Counted from the stretch's first letter, positions 18,158 through 28,158 are shown. The stretch is 43,113 nt of DNA from Nitrosomonas supralitoralis (GCF_003011925.2 NZ_PXXU01000029.1:1-43113), one strand, 5' to 3'. Translations and numbers: made by a program. Notes: generated by a model not told the origin, from the letters alone.

Positions 18158-19666
18158 ATGTATTGGTTAAGTGTTTTAATATTTCTGCCTTTGTCAGGAG
18201 CGCTCATAATTGCGCTAACAGGCCGCTTTTCTGTAATCTGTGTTCGCTGGCTCGCACTGGCCATTACGGTTACCGAACTATTGATTGCACTGAGTCTTTG
18301 GTGGATCGCAGACTCTGATTCAAATGGCTACATGCACATAGTCCAGGTCCCTTGGATTCCGATAATGGGCATTCAGTTTCTGCTTGGCATGGATGGCCTC
18401 AGCCTGTTACTGGTACTACTAACCGCTCTACTTGTTCCGATAGCGATACTTGTGTCATGGAACTCAATTCGCCATAACTGGTCTACTTTCGCCGCACTAC
18501 TACTCGCCACCCAGGCCGGCATCATGGGCGTCTTTTTGGCATTAGACCTAATATTGTTCTATGTATTCTGGGAGCTCATGCTGGTGCCGATGTATTTTCT
18601 GATCGGATTATGGGGCCATGAACGACGACTTTACGCTGCTTACAAATTCTTTCTTTTTACGGTTACCGGATCTCTGCTGATGCTGGTGGCTATTCTGGGA
18701 TTGTATTTTATTCACGGCGAACAAACCGGTATTTACACATTCAATTACTTTGAACTACTGCACACCAACCTATCTGGCAATACCGAAATGTGGTTAATGC
18801 TGGGATTTTTCGTAGCATTCGCTGTTAAGATTCCACTTTTCCCCATCCACAGTTGGCTTCCTGATGCCCATACAGAAGCTCCAACAGCAGGCAGCATCAT
18901 TCTCGCTGGCCTGTTACTGAAAACAGGTGCCTATGGCCTGTTACGTTTCTGTTTGCCTCTTTTCCCGGGAGCCTCTGTAGATTTTGCGCCATTTGCTATG
19001 GGCCTGGGTGTTATTGGCATTCTCTACGGCGCCTTACTTGCCCTGGTACAAGAAGATATGAAACGGCTGATCGCCTACTCTTCTATCAGTCACCTCGGTT
19101 TTGTCGTATTTGGCATCTATGCCTGGAATCAGGAAGGCTTGCATGGAGCAATGCTTCTGATGCTTGCTCACGGCGTAACAACAAGCGCATTGTTTGCCAT
19201 TGTCGGCATGCTGGAAGAACGAATCGGTACCCGCTCATTGCCCCGCATGGGGGGGCTGCTATCACCCATGCCACGCCTAGGCGCCATGCTGCTGCTCTTT
19301 ACACTCTCAGCCATGGGCATGCCAGGATTGGCCAATTTTGTCGGCGAATTTCTGGTTCTTGCCGGTGTATATCAGGTCTCAGCTGGACTTGCCATAGCGG
19401 GTGCCATAGGTATTGTTGCAAGCGCTATTTATCTGCTATGGATGTACCAGCGCGCCATGCTGGGTGAAGTAAGCAGCGACCACGTATGGTCCGACCTTGA
19501 CCACCGAGAAACTCTGATACTGGGATTACTGGCAATCACTGTGCTTTGGCTGGGACTATACCCAGCTCCTTTCCTGGATTATCTGCAAATTCCGGCAACC
19601 GTTATTATCGAATCGAATACTGCAACATTGGCAGGAACAGAAGATGCATTCCGCAGATCTGATTAG
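18158..19666 (+). CDS. nuoM: NADH-quinone oxidoreductase subunit M
   Basis: The 502-aa antiporter-like proton-pumping subunit shows the family signatures FYVFWELMLVPMYFLIG, FPIHSWLPDAHTEAPTAGS and ALVQEDMKRLIAYSSISHLG. The catalytic glutamate and lysine positions of the antiporter helices are in FWELML and in the AVKIPLFP helix. It starts 7 bp after nuoL and overlaps nuoN by 23 bp. Confidence 0.96.
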   Translation: MYWLSVLIFLPLSGALIIALTGRFSVICVRWLALAITVTELLIALSLWWIADSDSNGYMHIVQVPWIPIMGIQFLLGMDGLSLLLVLLTALLVPIAILVSWNSIRHNWSTFAALLLATQAGIMGVFLALDLILFYVFWELMLVPMYFLIGLWGHERRLYAAYKFFLFTVTGSLLMLVAILGLYFIHGEQTGIYTFNYFELLHTNLSGNTEMWLMLGFFVAFAVKIPLFPIHSWLPDAHTEAPTAGSIILAGLLLKTGAYGLLRFCLPLFPGASVDFAPFAMGLGVIGILYGALLALVQEDMKRLIAYSSISHLGFVVFGIYAWNQEGLHGAMLLMLAHGVTTSALFAIVGMLEERIGTRSLPRMGGLLSPMPRLGAMLLLFTLSAMGMPGLANFVGEFLVLAGVYQVSAGLAIAGAIGIVASAIYLLWMYQRAMLGEVSSDHVWSDLDHRETLILGLLAITVLWLGLYPAPFLDYLQIPATVIIESNTATLAGTEDAFRRSD

Positions 19667-21047
19667 CCTGGCGCCTTTCATTGTACTCATATTGGGTGGG
19701 CTGACGGTACTGGTTCTAGGCGTCTGGCCGCAGCATGTCTCTACACGAACCTTGGCAACCGTTTCGTCAATGTTTCTATTGCTCGGGACTGCGACCACTG
19801 TGCTCTGGGAAACACCGCACATAGTGAACGACATGCTAATCATCGACAATTTAGGACGGCTATTTTCTCAGTTTTTTATGTTAGGCGCTATAGCCATCAT
19901 AATTCTATCTTTTAATTATGCACCCACCAAGAATGAAGTACGAGAAGAGTATTTGAGTCTGATCCTATTTGCAACTTTGGGAATGACTTTGCTCGTGACC
20001 TCACATAACCTTGTTACGGCATTTATTGGACTCGAAATCCTGGCTGTGCCACTTTTCGCATTCGTCGCTTGGAAGCCTATGAGAAATGGTGCAATTGAGG
20101 GTGGCGTAAAATATGCCATACTCGCTGGTTTTGCAGCTGCTTTTTTTCTATATGGAATCACTTTAGCTTATGCCAGTACCGGCACACTGAATCTGACAGC
20201 GCTGAGTTCGATAACAACCGACAATTATTTACTTATAGTCGCTGTAACCCTGATACTGGTTGGCGTAGGATTCAAACTGGCGCTGGTGCCTTTTCATATG
20301 TGGGCACCTGATATTTATCAGGCTGCACCCGCTCCGATAACGGCACTATTCGCTAGCATTGCAAAGGCAGCAGTACTGGTGTTTTTGATCCGGTTATTGT
20401 GCCTGCAACTACAGTATATCTGGGAAGCTTTACTTCCATTATTAGGGATTCTTGCCATAATTACTATGGTAGCTGGTAATTTATTAGCACTGTATCAGCA
20501 GAATTTGAAAAGACTACTAGCCTATTCGTCCATCGCCCATCTGGGCTATATTCTGGTCGCGCTGGCGGCAGGGAATTCCCTGGGCCGTGACGCTGCCATA
20601 TACTATGCTCTAACCTACGCACTGATGAATCTGGGTGTATTCGCTGTTGTGGCTGCATTTACTCGCCCCGAGCAGGATCGCCAGAATCTGGAAGAATATC
20701 GTGGACTAGGACGACGTTACCCTGCACTGGGAATAGCCATATGGATATATTTTCTGGCTCTCGCAGGCCTTCCTCCAACGGCAGGATTTGTTGCCAAATT
20801 ACTCGCCTTTGGTGCCGCCATCAAGGCCGGTCATATGATACTTGCGATCATAGCGGTGATCAACACGGCACTTGCTTTTTATTATTACTTACGCATTTTA
20901 ATCGTATTTTATGGGGAAGAGTCTACCAAACAGAATGACGTGCACATTTCCCAAGGAACAATATCCATCGTGATTATTACCAGTTTACTTATCATCGGAT
21001 TGGGTGTTTTTCCCGAGTGGATACTGGACTTTATTAAGACTCTTTGA
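19644..21047 (+). CDS. nuoN: NADH-quinone oxidoreductase subunit N
   Basis: The 467-aa third antiporter-like subunit sits closest to the quinone module. Motifs include FIGLEILAVPLFAFVA, FKLALVPFHMWAPDIYQ, APAPITALFAS and LYQQNLKRLLAYSSIAHLGY. An AGGAACAG sequence precedes ATG 19644 inside nuoM. It completes the nuoA-N set. The next gene is convergent and begins 16 bp beyond its stop, with no obvious terminator between. Confidence 0.96.
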   Translation: MHSADLISLAPFIVLILGGLTVLVLGVWPQHVSTRTLATVSSMFLLLGTATTVLWETPHIVNDMLIIDNLGRLFSQFFMLGAIAIIILSFNYAPTKNEVREEYLSLILFATLGMTLLVTSHNLVTAFIGLEILAVPLFAFVAWKPMRNGAIEGGVKYAILAGFAAAFFLYGITLAYASTGTLNLTALSSITTDNYLLIVAVTLILVGVGFKLALVPFHMWAPDIYQAAPAPITALFASIAKAAVLVFLIRLLCLQLQYIWEALLPLLGILAIITMVAGNLLALYQQNLKRLLAYSSIAHLGYILVALAAGNSLGRDAAIYYALTYALMNLGVFAVVAAFTRPEQDRQNLEEYRGLGRRYPALGIAIWIYFLALAGLPPTAGFVAKLLAFGAAIKAGHMILAIIAVINTALAFYYYLRILIVFYGEESTKQNDVHISQGTISIVIITSLLIIGLGVFPEWILDFIKTL

Positions 21048-21063
21048 CTGAGTTGTGCTTCGA

Positions 21064-21441
21064 TTATTTCTGCCACAGCAAATTAATCGACAAAACAATA
21101 ACCATAAAACAAATAATCCAAAAAACAATAGGCGCCGCGCCTCCCTTGAATTTAAGGCCTCCTATTTCAAATTCAATCGGTCCTGTCGATATTCGCAAAA
21201 TCAGCGTGACAAAAAGCGCGCCTAAACCGGCCATAGGCAATCCAATTAATACCGGGAATTGCTCTTTAACCATGTTTTTCCAATAATCCCCTGGTGTATT
21301 ATGAAAATTGGTCAGCTGATACAGCATGAATGTTCCAAAACAGGTCAAAATGATTACCACAACCCAACTGATAATGGCTCGCAATCGTACACTGTGTGAT
21401 TCATCCGTGGTAACTTCGAAGGTTTTTTGTTCTTCGCTCAT
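21064..21441 (-). CDS. Three-helix membrane protein, unknown function
   Basis: The 125-aa product has a polar N-terminus (MSEEQKTFEVTTDESHSVR) and three hydrophobic helices at about residues 23-43, 63-84 and 103-121. Between the second and third lies a conserved-looking segment, GPIEFEIGGLKFKGGAAPIVFW, of the kind seen in small uncharacterised inner-membrane proteins. Convergent with nuoN and unlikely to belong to that operon. I do not recognise the family beyond this. Confidence 0.75.
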   Translation of the reverse strand: MSEEQKTFEVTTDESHSVRLRAIISWVVVIILTCFGTFMLYQLTNFHNTPGDYWKNMVKEQFPVLIGLPMAGLGALFVTLILRISTGPIEFEIGGLKFKGGAAPIVFWIICFMVIVLSINLLWQK

Positions 21442-21888
21442 ATATTTATCCAGATTTTATCTTTTTTAGCCAAACTGTAATTTTATATGATCATAGCGAA
21501 ATACCTGATTTGATTCCATCGAATACAGATGTCGCAGTTCAAATCAAATAGTTATCCGTTTTAGATAGACAGGTGCCTGTCAGTTTAGATTGGAGCTAAA
21601 TTCGTTAAAAAACTATCTGCGTTGCTGCTATGGCGTTAAAAGCAGGTTCAGAATGTTCATTTGTTAAGCACAAACTACGCTTTTTGCCTGTTTTTGCCTT
21701 GTATCAACTGCCTCGAAAACGTTTTTCAACAAACTGTTAGCTAATGCCGTTTCGTCAAGCAGCAATTTTTACTTGAAAGAAATGCACTTAAAACATAATC
21801 TTCTTGATGAGTCCTGATTGTTCTAATACTTAACCATATGTTCAGTCCATTTTGTAACTTCATGACTACTTACAATTCTATTCTGATT
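21442..21888. other. Intergenic region between two minus-strand genes
   Basis: About 450 bp with no plausible gene. It holds the imperfect palindromic element at 21598-21747 and AT-rich flanks. The promoter of the three-helix membrane protein must lie in its left end. Confidence 0.5.
21598..21747. repeat. Imperfect long palindrome, REP/MITE-like element
   Basis: The left end GTTAAAAAACTATCTGCGTTG is mirrored on the other strand at the right end by GTTGAAAAACGTTTTCGAGG. Inner parts also match: AAAAGCAGG on the left against CGCTTTTTGCC on the right, around a centre near ATTTGTTAAGCAC. The pattern (a TGCGTTGCTGC block, alternating A-rich and GC-rich arms, about 150 bp) is like the dispersed palindromic elements common in proteobacterial intergenic regions. 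Only one copy is in this window, so dispersal is not shown. Confidence 0.6.
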
Positions 21889-23238
21889 TCAGGATGGCTG
21901 AGGAGGCACTTTTATCCACTCACCGGAACATTGCTTTACATAAGGATAATATCCTTCCGGATTGCGACAATAGTACCAATAATTATTTCTTTGCACAGTG
22001 GTTGGCCGTGGCGCAGGATTTTGTTGAATATACGTCGGTCGCTGCATGATTGGAGCAGTGACAACACCTACAGGATAACCGCCTAAAGGATAGTAGCTTT
22101 GAAAGCGACGATAAGGACCAAATGCATAATTATTATAAAAACCGACTCCTCCCCAGTTACTATAGAAGCCAAAACTGTTAAAAGGTGCAAAACCAGCATA
22201 ACCAAATCCCCAACCGGGCCCCCAACCCCATACTGGACCGAATCCCCAACCCAACCCCAGGCCCAGACCAAGTCCTAAACCAAACCCATCTAAATGATGA
22301 TGATGATGTCCGTGATGATTTTGATGATGATTAGAATTATTATAGTTTGCAGTATTTTGATCCATATGCACGTTGTGTGGAGGATTAACGTTCTGCGTGT
22401 TTGAACCATCCTGAACTGTTCCATCGACTTGAGCTGCCTGGTCGGTACCCGTTGAATCTGTATTCTCAGAAACGTGGTTATCTTGAGTCTCGATATTTTG
22501 TGCCGCGGGACTGTCTTGAACTATTTCCTTATCCTGAGCCGATAAATCTGCTTCAACGGATTGATTGCCCGGCGTTGCTAAATCCTGCTGAGCTGATTCT
22601 TGTGTGTTCAGGTTAGAGACATCAGAATTAATTTCATTGTTTGCGTTCTGATCAGCAGCATCAGCTTGAGAAACGTCATTACCTTGAATGGATGACCCAA
22701 TTTCGCTTGATTCGCTACTGGGAGTTGCCAAGTTTTCCTGGAAAGATTCTGGTGCAATCTCTGTACCTTGTGCGGCGTCCATATTTAAGTCAGCGTCATT
22801 GTTATCTCCACGATTATCCGATTGGTTAAATTCACCGGCTTGATTAAAGTCATTTTCCGAATTTAAATCATCAGCAAAGTCGACGCTTTCTTGCTGATCC
22901 GATGTGTTATCTGGATAAAACGCATCGCCTTGTTCAAAGCCGCTGTGATCATAGTGATCTTCGAAACCACTATTCTGGTCATAATAACCCCCAGTATCAG
23001 AACCAACCTCATCATAATTATTGTCATACCCACCGCTATCGTAACTATCGTATCCACCTCCATCAAAACCACCGTCATCGTAACCACCGTCGAAGCCTCC
23101 CCCATCAAAGCCGCCATCAAATCCACCTCCGTCAAAATCACCGCCATCGAAGCCCCCCCCATCTTCTGCTCCTACGGGGCTTACTGAAAAAACACTGCAT
23201 AGCACAACTGCTATACATGCCATTTCAAATTTTTTCAT
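21889..23238 (-). CDS. Secreted Gly/Asp-rich repeat protein with His run and C-terminal YYPYV domain
   Basis: The 449-aa protein has a clear signal peptide (MKKFEMACIAVVLCSVFSVSPVGA, cleaved before EDGGG). Residues about 25-70 are repeats of FDGG/GGFDGG. Residues about 70-270 are acidic and Gln/Asn/Ser-rich, with two copies of a LATPxxxS motif about 53 residues apart. A His-rich patch (HHGHHHHH) at about residue 310 is followed by alternating Gly-Leu and Gly-Trp/Phe/Tyr-rich sequence. The end holds a short domain, YYCRNPEGYYPYVKQC then GEWIKVPP, a Cys-containing ending I know from other proteobacterial secreted or lipo-proteins of unknown role. It probably sits in the envelope or outside the cell; the His and Asp runs suggest metal binding. 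Function unknown. Confidence 0.85.
   Translation of the reverse strand: MKKFEMACIAVVLCSVFSVSPVGAEDGGGFDGGDFDGGGFDGGFDGGGFDGGYDDGGFDGGGYDSYDSGGYDNNYDEVGSDTGGYYDQNSGFEDHYDHSGFEQGDAFYPDNTSDQQESVDFADDLNSENDFNQAGEFNQSDNRGDNNDADLNMDAAQGTEIAPESFQENLATPSSESSEIGSSIQGNDVSQADAADQNANNEINSDVSNLNTQESAQQDLATPGNQSVEADLSAQDKEIVQDSPAAQNIETQDNHVSENTDSTGTDQAAQVDGTVQDGSNTQNVNPPHNVHMDQNTANYNNSNHHQNHHGHHHHHLDGFGLGLGLGLGLGWGFGPVWGWGPGWGFGYAGFAPFNSFGFYSNWGGVGFYNNYAFGPYRRFQSYYPLGGYPVGVVTAPIMQRPTYIQQNPAPRPTTVQRNNYWYYCRNPEGYYPYVKQCSGEWIKVPPQPS
23030..23165 (-). repeat. Short tandem repeat coding for GGFDGG units
   Basis: Degenerate 9-18 bp units, on the plus strand reading like CCACCGTCGAAGCCTCC, code for FDGG, FDGGG and YDDGG units. 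Such a tract is prone to slippage, and the repeat number may vary between strains. Confidence 0.7.
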
Positions 23239-23493
23239 ATAATCCTCCGCTCATTGATCTCACATCTATTAATATATTAAGTGCGAGCGTCTGAACAGAC
23301 ACTGAATAAAAAGAGAGATCTTTTGCTATGGTGATTCATAATTCCAGAGTTAACAATATAATCAGTAAGTTCAAAATAAATGACATGAATTAACGCACAT
23401 TATTTTTGTTATATTTTGAAATAGAATCATTTTTGGTGATTAGGTTATACTTCTAATCTTGATATTCTAAATCATTCTGATAAGGACATGCCG

Positions 23494-24654
23494 ATGAAGA
23501 TTCATGAGTACCAAGCAAAAGAAATTTTACGCAAATATCATGTGGTTACACCAAAAGGTGTTCCTTGTTTCAGTGTTAACGAAGCGGTGCAAGCAGCACA
23601 ACAATTGGGCGGCGATGTATGGGTAGTAAAGGCACAGATTTATGCCGGTGGTCGTGGCAAGGGTGGTGGCGTAAAAGTAGCCAAGTCATTGGATGAGGTA
23701 CGACAGCATGCAAGCGAAATTTTGAATATGCACTTGGTAACTCATCAGACTGGTCCAGAGGGGCAGATGGTGCATCGACTTTTTATCGAACAAGGAATCC
23801 AGATTGAGAAAGAATTCTATGTTGGCATGGTGGTTGACCGCAGCCATCAGCGCGTCTGTTTGATGGCGAGTTCGGAAGGTGGCATGGAAATCGAGAAAGT
23901 CGCGACTGAAACACCAGAAAAAATATATAAAGTGCTTATAGATCCAATCGAAGGTTTAAGCCAGCAACAAGCGGAACAAGTCGCACAAAAAATCGGCATT
24001 CCAAAACAAAGCCTGCCAGGAGCTGTTACTTTGCTGCAAGGATTATATCAAGCATTTGACGAGACTGATTCATCATTAGTGGAAATCAACCCATTGGCAT
24101 TGACTTCAGAGCAACAAGTAATGGCTCTCGACGCCAAAATGAATTTTGATGAAAACGCGCTATTTCGTCATCCAGAGATCGTTGAACTACGGGATCTGGA
24201 TGAGGAAGACCCAGTGGAAATTGAAGCATCGAAGCACGAACTGTCCTATATTCCTTTAGACGGTAATATAGGCTGCCTGGTGAATGGTGCAGGCTTGGCA
24301 ATGGCGACCATGGATATTATCAAATTGTATGGCGGCAATCCCGCCAATTTTCTTGATGTTGGTGGTGGGGCGACGGCAGATAAGGTGACTGAAGCGTTTA
24401 AATTAATGTTGCGCAATCCAAATCTACAAGGAATTCTGGTTAATATTTTCGGTGGCATAATGAAATGTGATGTGATTGCGCAAGGTTTAGTAGCAGCCGC
24501 TCGCGATGTGCATCTTGCAGTTCCTTTAGTGGTGCGGCTGGAAGGTACCAATGTCGATCTTGGAAAGAAAATTCTGGCGGATTCGGGTTTAAAAATCATT
24601 TCCGCGGATAACATGGCTGATGCGGCACAAAAAGCGGTTCAAGCAGCCAACTAA
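23494..24654 (+). CDS. sucC: Succinyl-CoA synthetase (ADP-forming) beta subunit
   Basis: The 386-aa subunit binds nucleotide through an ATP-grasp domain (N-terminal about 235 residues) and succinate through its C-terminal domain. Features are [12 protein letters not shown] at the start, [27 protein letters not shown] and [13 protein letters not shown] near the end. ATG 23494 is preferred over 23488 because AAGGA at 23482-23486 is 7 bases away from it and only 1 from the other. It forms the TCA-cycle enzyme with sucD, 47 bp downstream. Confidence 0.96.
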   Translation: MKIHEYQAKEILRKYHVVTPKGVPCFSVNEAVQAAQQLGGDVWVVKAQIYAGGRGKGGGVKVAKSLDEVRQHASEILNMHLVTHQTGPEGQMVHRLFIEQGIQIEKEFYVGMVVDRSHQRVCLMASSEGGMEIEKVATETPEKIYKVLIDPIEGLSQQQAEQVAQKIGIPKQSLPGAVTLLQGLYQAFDETDSSLVEINPLALTSEQQVMALDAKMNFDENALFRHPEIVELRDLDEEDPVEIEASKHELSYIPLDGNIGCLVNGAGLAMATMDIIKLYGGNPANFLDVGGGATADKVTEAFKLMLRNPNLQGILVNIFGGIMKCDVIAQGLVAAARDVHLAVPLVVRLEGTNVDLGKKILADSGLKIISADNMADAAQKAVQAAN

Positions 24655-24701
24655 GTCAACTCGTTAATCTCAATATTAGCCATATAAGGAATCCATTTGC
24701 C

Positions 24702-25577
24702 ATGTCCATCCTGATCAATCGCAATAGCCGCGTGATGACACAAGGCATGACCGGTAAAACCGGCCAGTTTCATACTCGCATGTGCCGCGACTACGCGAAC
24801 GGCAAAGCGTGCTTCGTTGCGGGTGTGAATCCACGTAAACCCGGCGAAAATTTTGAAGGTATTCCGGTCTACGCATCGGTTAAAGAAGCCAAGCAACAAA
24901 CTGGTGCCAATGTTTCAGTGCTTTATGTACCTCCAGCATTTGCCGCTGCAGCAATAGATGAAGCAGTTGAAGCTGAATTGGATCTGGTCATTTGTATCAC
25001 CGAAGGTATTCCCGTTCGCGACATGATTCGTACTCGCTACAAAATGCAAAACAAGAAAACCCGACTCATTGGCCCGAATTGTCCGGGAATAATTACGCCT
25101 GATGAGATTAAAATCGGGATTATGCCGGGATATATCCATAAAAAAGGCCGCATCGGAGTGGTTTCTCGTTCTGGCACACTGACTTATGAAGCAGTAGCGC
25201 AATTGATGGAGCTTGGATTGGGGCAATCAACCTGTATCGGTATTGGCGGTGATCCGGTGAATGGGTTAAAACACTTAGATGTGATGAAACTGTTCAATGA
25301 TGATGACGAGACTGATGCAGTGTTGATGGTAGGTGAAATCGGCGGCACGGATGAAGAGGATTGCGCCCACTGGGTGAGAGATCATATGCGCAAGCCCGTG
25401 GTAGGATTTATTGCTGGTGTGACGGCACCACCCGGTAAGCGCATGGGTCACGCCGGTGCGATTATTTCCGGTGGTAAGGGAACGGCGCAGGAGAAGATCG
25501 AAGTGATGGAATCGTGTGGAATCAGAGTTACACATAACCCGGCTGAGATGGGCAAATTATTGAAATCTGTTTTGTAG
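24702..25577 (+). CDS. sucD: Succinyl-CoA synthetase (ADP-forming) alpha subunit
   Basis: The 291-aa subunit binds CoA through its N-terminal Rossmann domain ([14 protein letters not shown]) and carries the phosphorylated histidine H250 in [29 protein letters not shown] and [12 protein letters not shown] are family blocks. Length is normal. Together with sucC it makes ATP and succinate from succinyl-CoA. It ends 29 bp before a small lipoprotein gene, so read-through is likely. Confidence 0.96.
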   Translation: MSILINRNSRVMTQGMTGKTGQFHTRMCRDYANGKACFVAGVNPRKPGENFEGIPVYASVKEAKQQTGANVSVLYVPPAFAAAAIDEAVEAELDLVICITEGIPVRDMIRTRYKMQNKKTRLIGPNCPGIITPDEIKIGIMPGYIHKKGRIGVVSRSGTLTYEAVAQLMELGLGQSTCIGIGGDPVNGLKHLDVMKLFNDDDETDAVLMVGEIGGTDEEDCAHWVRDHMRKPVVGFIAGVTAPPGKRMGHAGAIISGGKGTAQEKIEVMESCGIRVTHNPAEMGKLLKSVL

Positions 25578-25606
25578 TTTTTGGGTAATAATTGAAGGTA
25601 TTTATT

Positions 25607-25915
25607 ATGCAATATCGTTTATCATTTTTTATCATTTTGATCGCGCTGATTGTTTCTGCCTGTAGCGGGATTTCCACCAAGCAACCGTTACCGACCAGAA
25701 AACCTGAGCGGCCGGCAGGCCCTTTACCCGAGAGCGCTAAACCCAAATACAACTTGACTGGTTATCCGCTGAGTACTCAGCAGGGTTACATAGATGGTTG
25801 TGAAACCGCCAAAAGAACAAGCTGGGCTTTTAAAGACTTGAATCGCTACGACCAGGATGGACAATATCGGATGGGGTGGGATGATGGCTTTTCCATGTGC
25901 AAAGCTACGAAGTAA
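25607..25915 (+). CDS. Small lipoprotein, unknown function
   Basis: The 102-aa product has a lipoprotein signal, LIVSAC with the lipidated Cys at residue 19. A Pro/Lys-rich linker (KQPLPTRKPERPAGP) follows, then a compact C-terminal part with YPLSTQQGYIDGCETAK and YRMGWDDGFSMC, including two cysteines that could form a disulfide. ATG 25607 has GAAGG 8 bases upstream; an in-frame TTG at 25592 is less likely. It ends 23 bp before dacB and is probably co-transcribed. Family not identified. Confidence 0.8.
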   Translation: MQYRLSFFIILIALIVSACSGISTKQPLPTRKPERPAGPLPESAKPKYNLTGYPLSTQQGYIDGCETAKRTSWAFKDLNRYDQDGQYRMGWDDGFSMCKATK

Positions 25916-25938
25916 CAGTTCTGAAGGATAAGTTCAAA

Positions 25939-27381
25939 ATGACCAGGATTTCTTTATGTCTTGGTTCTTTAATTGGACTGATTGCTTTATCGACATCAAT
26001 ATTTGCTAGTGGCTTACCAGGCGAAATCAAACAAAAACTGCAACAACTTGCCATCCCAGAAACATCGATTGGTGTATATGTTCACGAAATTGGTGCAAAT
26101 AATCCTGCACTTGCAATCAATGCGGATTCCGGCATGAATCCGGCTTCAGTAATGAAATTGTTAACCACATACGCAGGACTGGAACTATTAGGCCCGTCTT
26201 ATACCTGGCAAACTATGCTTTATGCAAATGGTAAAATTACAGATGGCATTTTATATGGTGATTTAATCATCAAAGGCCATGGCGACCCCAAACTGGACCT
26301 GGAAAACTTCTGGTTGCTGATTAACCGTTTGCGTCAAACCGGACTACAAGAAATTAAAGGCAACCTAGTTCTGGACCATTCACATTATGAAATTCCTCTT
26401 GAAGATCCTGGAAAATTTGACGGCCAGCCCTACCGTACCTACAACGTGTTGCCAGAAGCATTATTAGTTAACTACCGCGCATCTACTCTTCATTTGTTTC
26501 CACAACCTGAAACCAATACTGTACGAGTCGTAATTGAACCAGTGCCAGAATCTTTGCAGATACAAAATAATTTAAAGCTTACCCAAGGCAAATGCGGCGC
26601 TTGGAAAAATTGGCTAACAATTGAAGCGACTGCTGATGTGAAAGATAAAAATAATTTTACGGTTGTTTTGAATGGTGATTTTCCCCTACATTGCGGAAAA
26701 CAATCATATATTTTGAGCCTGCAAGACAGCACTATTTATACACGCAATTTGTTCAAGTACTTGTGGGCGCAACAGGGTGGCATATTTGATGGTGAAGTCA
26801 TCTTAGGCCCGACACCGAAAAACTTGCTGCCATTGAAAGTTTATCAATCACCACCGTTGTCTGATATCGTCCGTGGTATCAATAAATTCAGCAATAATAT
26901 TGCAGCACGTCAATTGTATTTAGCGTTGGGTACAAGTAATTCGACAACCAATAGCTCGCCAGCCACTTTACCAAAATCGGATGTAGCAATTAGACAATGG
27001 TTAGCCGGCAAGCAAATGAGTTTTCCGGAATTGGTGATTGAGAACGGCTCTGGATTATCACGTCAGGAACGGATCAGTGCTCGACATATGGGACAACTAT
27101 TGCTCTCAGCTTTCAATAGCCCAGTGATGCCGGAATTCATTGCATCATTGCCCATTGCCGCGGTAGATGGAACTCTGAAGAATCGTTTTTCTGACACTTC
27201 AGTGAAAGGGTTGGCACATATGAAAACCGGCTCATTGAATAACGTACGTGCAATGGCGGGGTATTTGCTCGACGAAATGGGGCGACGCATTGTCGTCGTT
27301 TTTTTTATTAACCACGATCAAACCGAACAATCTCAAATTGTTATGGATGCTTTCGTACAATGGGTTCATCGTCGGAAATAG
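25939..27381 (+). CDS. dacB: D-alanyl-D-alanine carboxypeptidase/endopeptidase (PBP4 family)
   Basis: The 480-aa periplasmic penicillin-binding protein of peptidase family S13 trims or cleaves peptidoglycan peptides. The active-site motifs are S70-V-M-K73 (nucleophile), S318-N-N320 and K429-T-G431. An N-terminal signal peptide of about 24 residues ends in FASG. The large insert between the first two motifs is typical of PBP4. ATG 25939 with AAGGA about 11 bases upstream is chosen; a GTG at 25897 overlapping the lipoprotein gene is possible but would bury the signal peptide. It matches the family's usual length. Confidence 0.94.
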   Translation: MTRISLCLGSLIGLIALSTSIFASGLPGEIKQKLQQLAIPETSIGVYVHEIGANNPALAINADSGMNPASVMKLLTTYAGLELLGPSYTWQTMLYANGKITDGILYGDLIIKGHGDPKLDLENFWLLINRLRQTGLQEIKGNLVLDHSHYEIPLEDPGKFDGQPYRTYNVLPEALLVNYRASTLHLFPQPETNTVRVVIEPVPESLQIQNNLKLTQGKCGAWKNWLTIEATADVKDKNNFTVVLNGDFPLHCGKQSYILSLQDSTIYTRNLFKYLWAQQGGIFDGEVILGPTPKNLLPLKVYQSPPLSDIVRGINKFSNNIAARQLYLALGTSNSTTNSSPATLPKSDVAIRQWLAGKQMSFPELVIENGSGLSRQERISARHMGQLLLSAFNSPVMPEFIASLPIAAVDGTLKNRFSDTSVKGLAHMKTGSLNNVRAMAGYLLDEMGRRIVVVFFINHDQTEQSQIVMDAFVQWVHRRK

Positions 27382-27510
27382 ATATATCCATTATATGAAT
27401 AGGACTATTGATTCAAAATTATTTTCAGCGTAGAGTAGACACGTTCAAGGTCGATAATCTATCTTGATATCAGATGATTCCCTTCAACCTTAGATTGAGG
27501 AGCGCACAAA

Positions 27511-28101
27511 ATGATGAAAGAATATAAATCTCTTGCTGTGCAGTATCTGACAGGAATGGTACAAATCTCCAATCCCGTATCGCCCAATCCGGTAACGTAT
27601 GATTCCCGAGCTTCTGAAGTTATGACTGACTTGCGTACAGTGCAAGCAGCAATCATATCGCCTAGTATTACAATGGAAATAGCCAATACATACATGATGC
27701 AACGCGGTGTACGCACATTGCTGGTTATGAATGATGACAATTCTTTGGCAGGAATTATCACGGCAACCGATATTTTGAGTGAAAAACCTATGCGTTTTAT
27801 TCAGGAAAGAGGGGTAAAGCACAACGAAATTCTGGTAATGGACATGATGACGCCGCTAAATAATCTGGAAGCCATTCCATTAGACGAAGTGGTCCATGCC
27901 AAAGTCGGCAATATCGTCGCCAGTTTACGCGAGAGCGGTCGATTGCATGCGTTGGTAATCGACGATGCCACTATTGGGTTACCCAGAATATGTGGTATTT
28001 TCTCCTGGACTCAAATTGAAAAACAACTTGGTACAATTATTCCCCAAAACAATGTAGCAAAGAGTTTTGCGGAAATTGAATCGACCTTGATTACAAGCTA
28101 A
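27511..28101 (+). CDS. CBS-domain protein
   Basis: The 196-aa protein carries two CBS motifs: about residues 38-92 (RGVRTLLVMNDDNSLAGIIT then ATDIL) and about 108-175 (LHALVIDDATIGLPRICGIF). A GAGGAG site precedes ATG 27511; the next codon is also ATG. Unlike the 6389 gene it has an N-terminal extension of about 35 residues and a more divergent second CBS. It probably binds adenine nucleotides as a regulatory module; the partner is unknown. It ends at a strong terminator. Confidence 0.88.
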   Translation: MMKEYKSLAVQYLTGMVQISNPVSPNPVTYDSRASEVMTDLRTVQAAIISPSITMEIANTYMMQRGVRTLLVMNDDNSLAGIITATDILSEKPMRFIQERGVKHNEILVMDMMTPLNNLEAIPLDEVVHAKVGNIVASLRESGRLHALVIDDATIGLPRICGIFSWTQIEKQLGTIIPQNNVAKSFAEIESTLITS

Positions 28102-28106
28102 CAAAA

Positions 28107-28147
28107 AAACAAGCCAGCTTGTAGATTTCATTTCTGCTGGTTTGTTT
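28107..28147. terminator. Bidirectional intrinsic terminator
   Basis: AAACAAGCCAGC (28107-28118) pairs with GCTGGTTTGTTT (28136-28147) with one G-T pair and a 17-base loop. T-rich sequence follows on the plus strand (TTTGTTTT), and the minus strand has a run of seven T after the stem. It lies between convergent genes: the CBS protein on the plus strand and the sulfotransferase on the minus strand. Confidence 0.85.
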
Positions 28148-28158
28148 TACGATACGGA

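Noticed and set aside
22290..22330. Repeated GATGAT/ATGATG tract that could be taken for a repeat array or CRISPR-like signal
   Set aside because: It is the codon run for the histidine patch of the secreted repeat protein; there are no spaced identical repeats. No CRISPR array was seen anywhere in the window.
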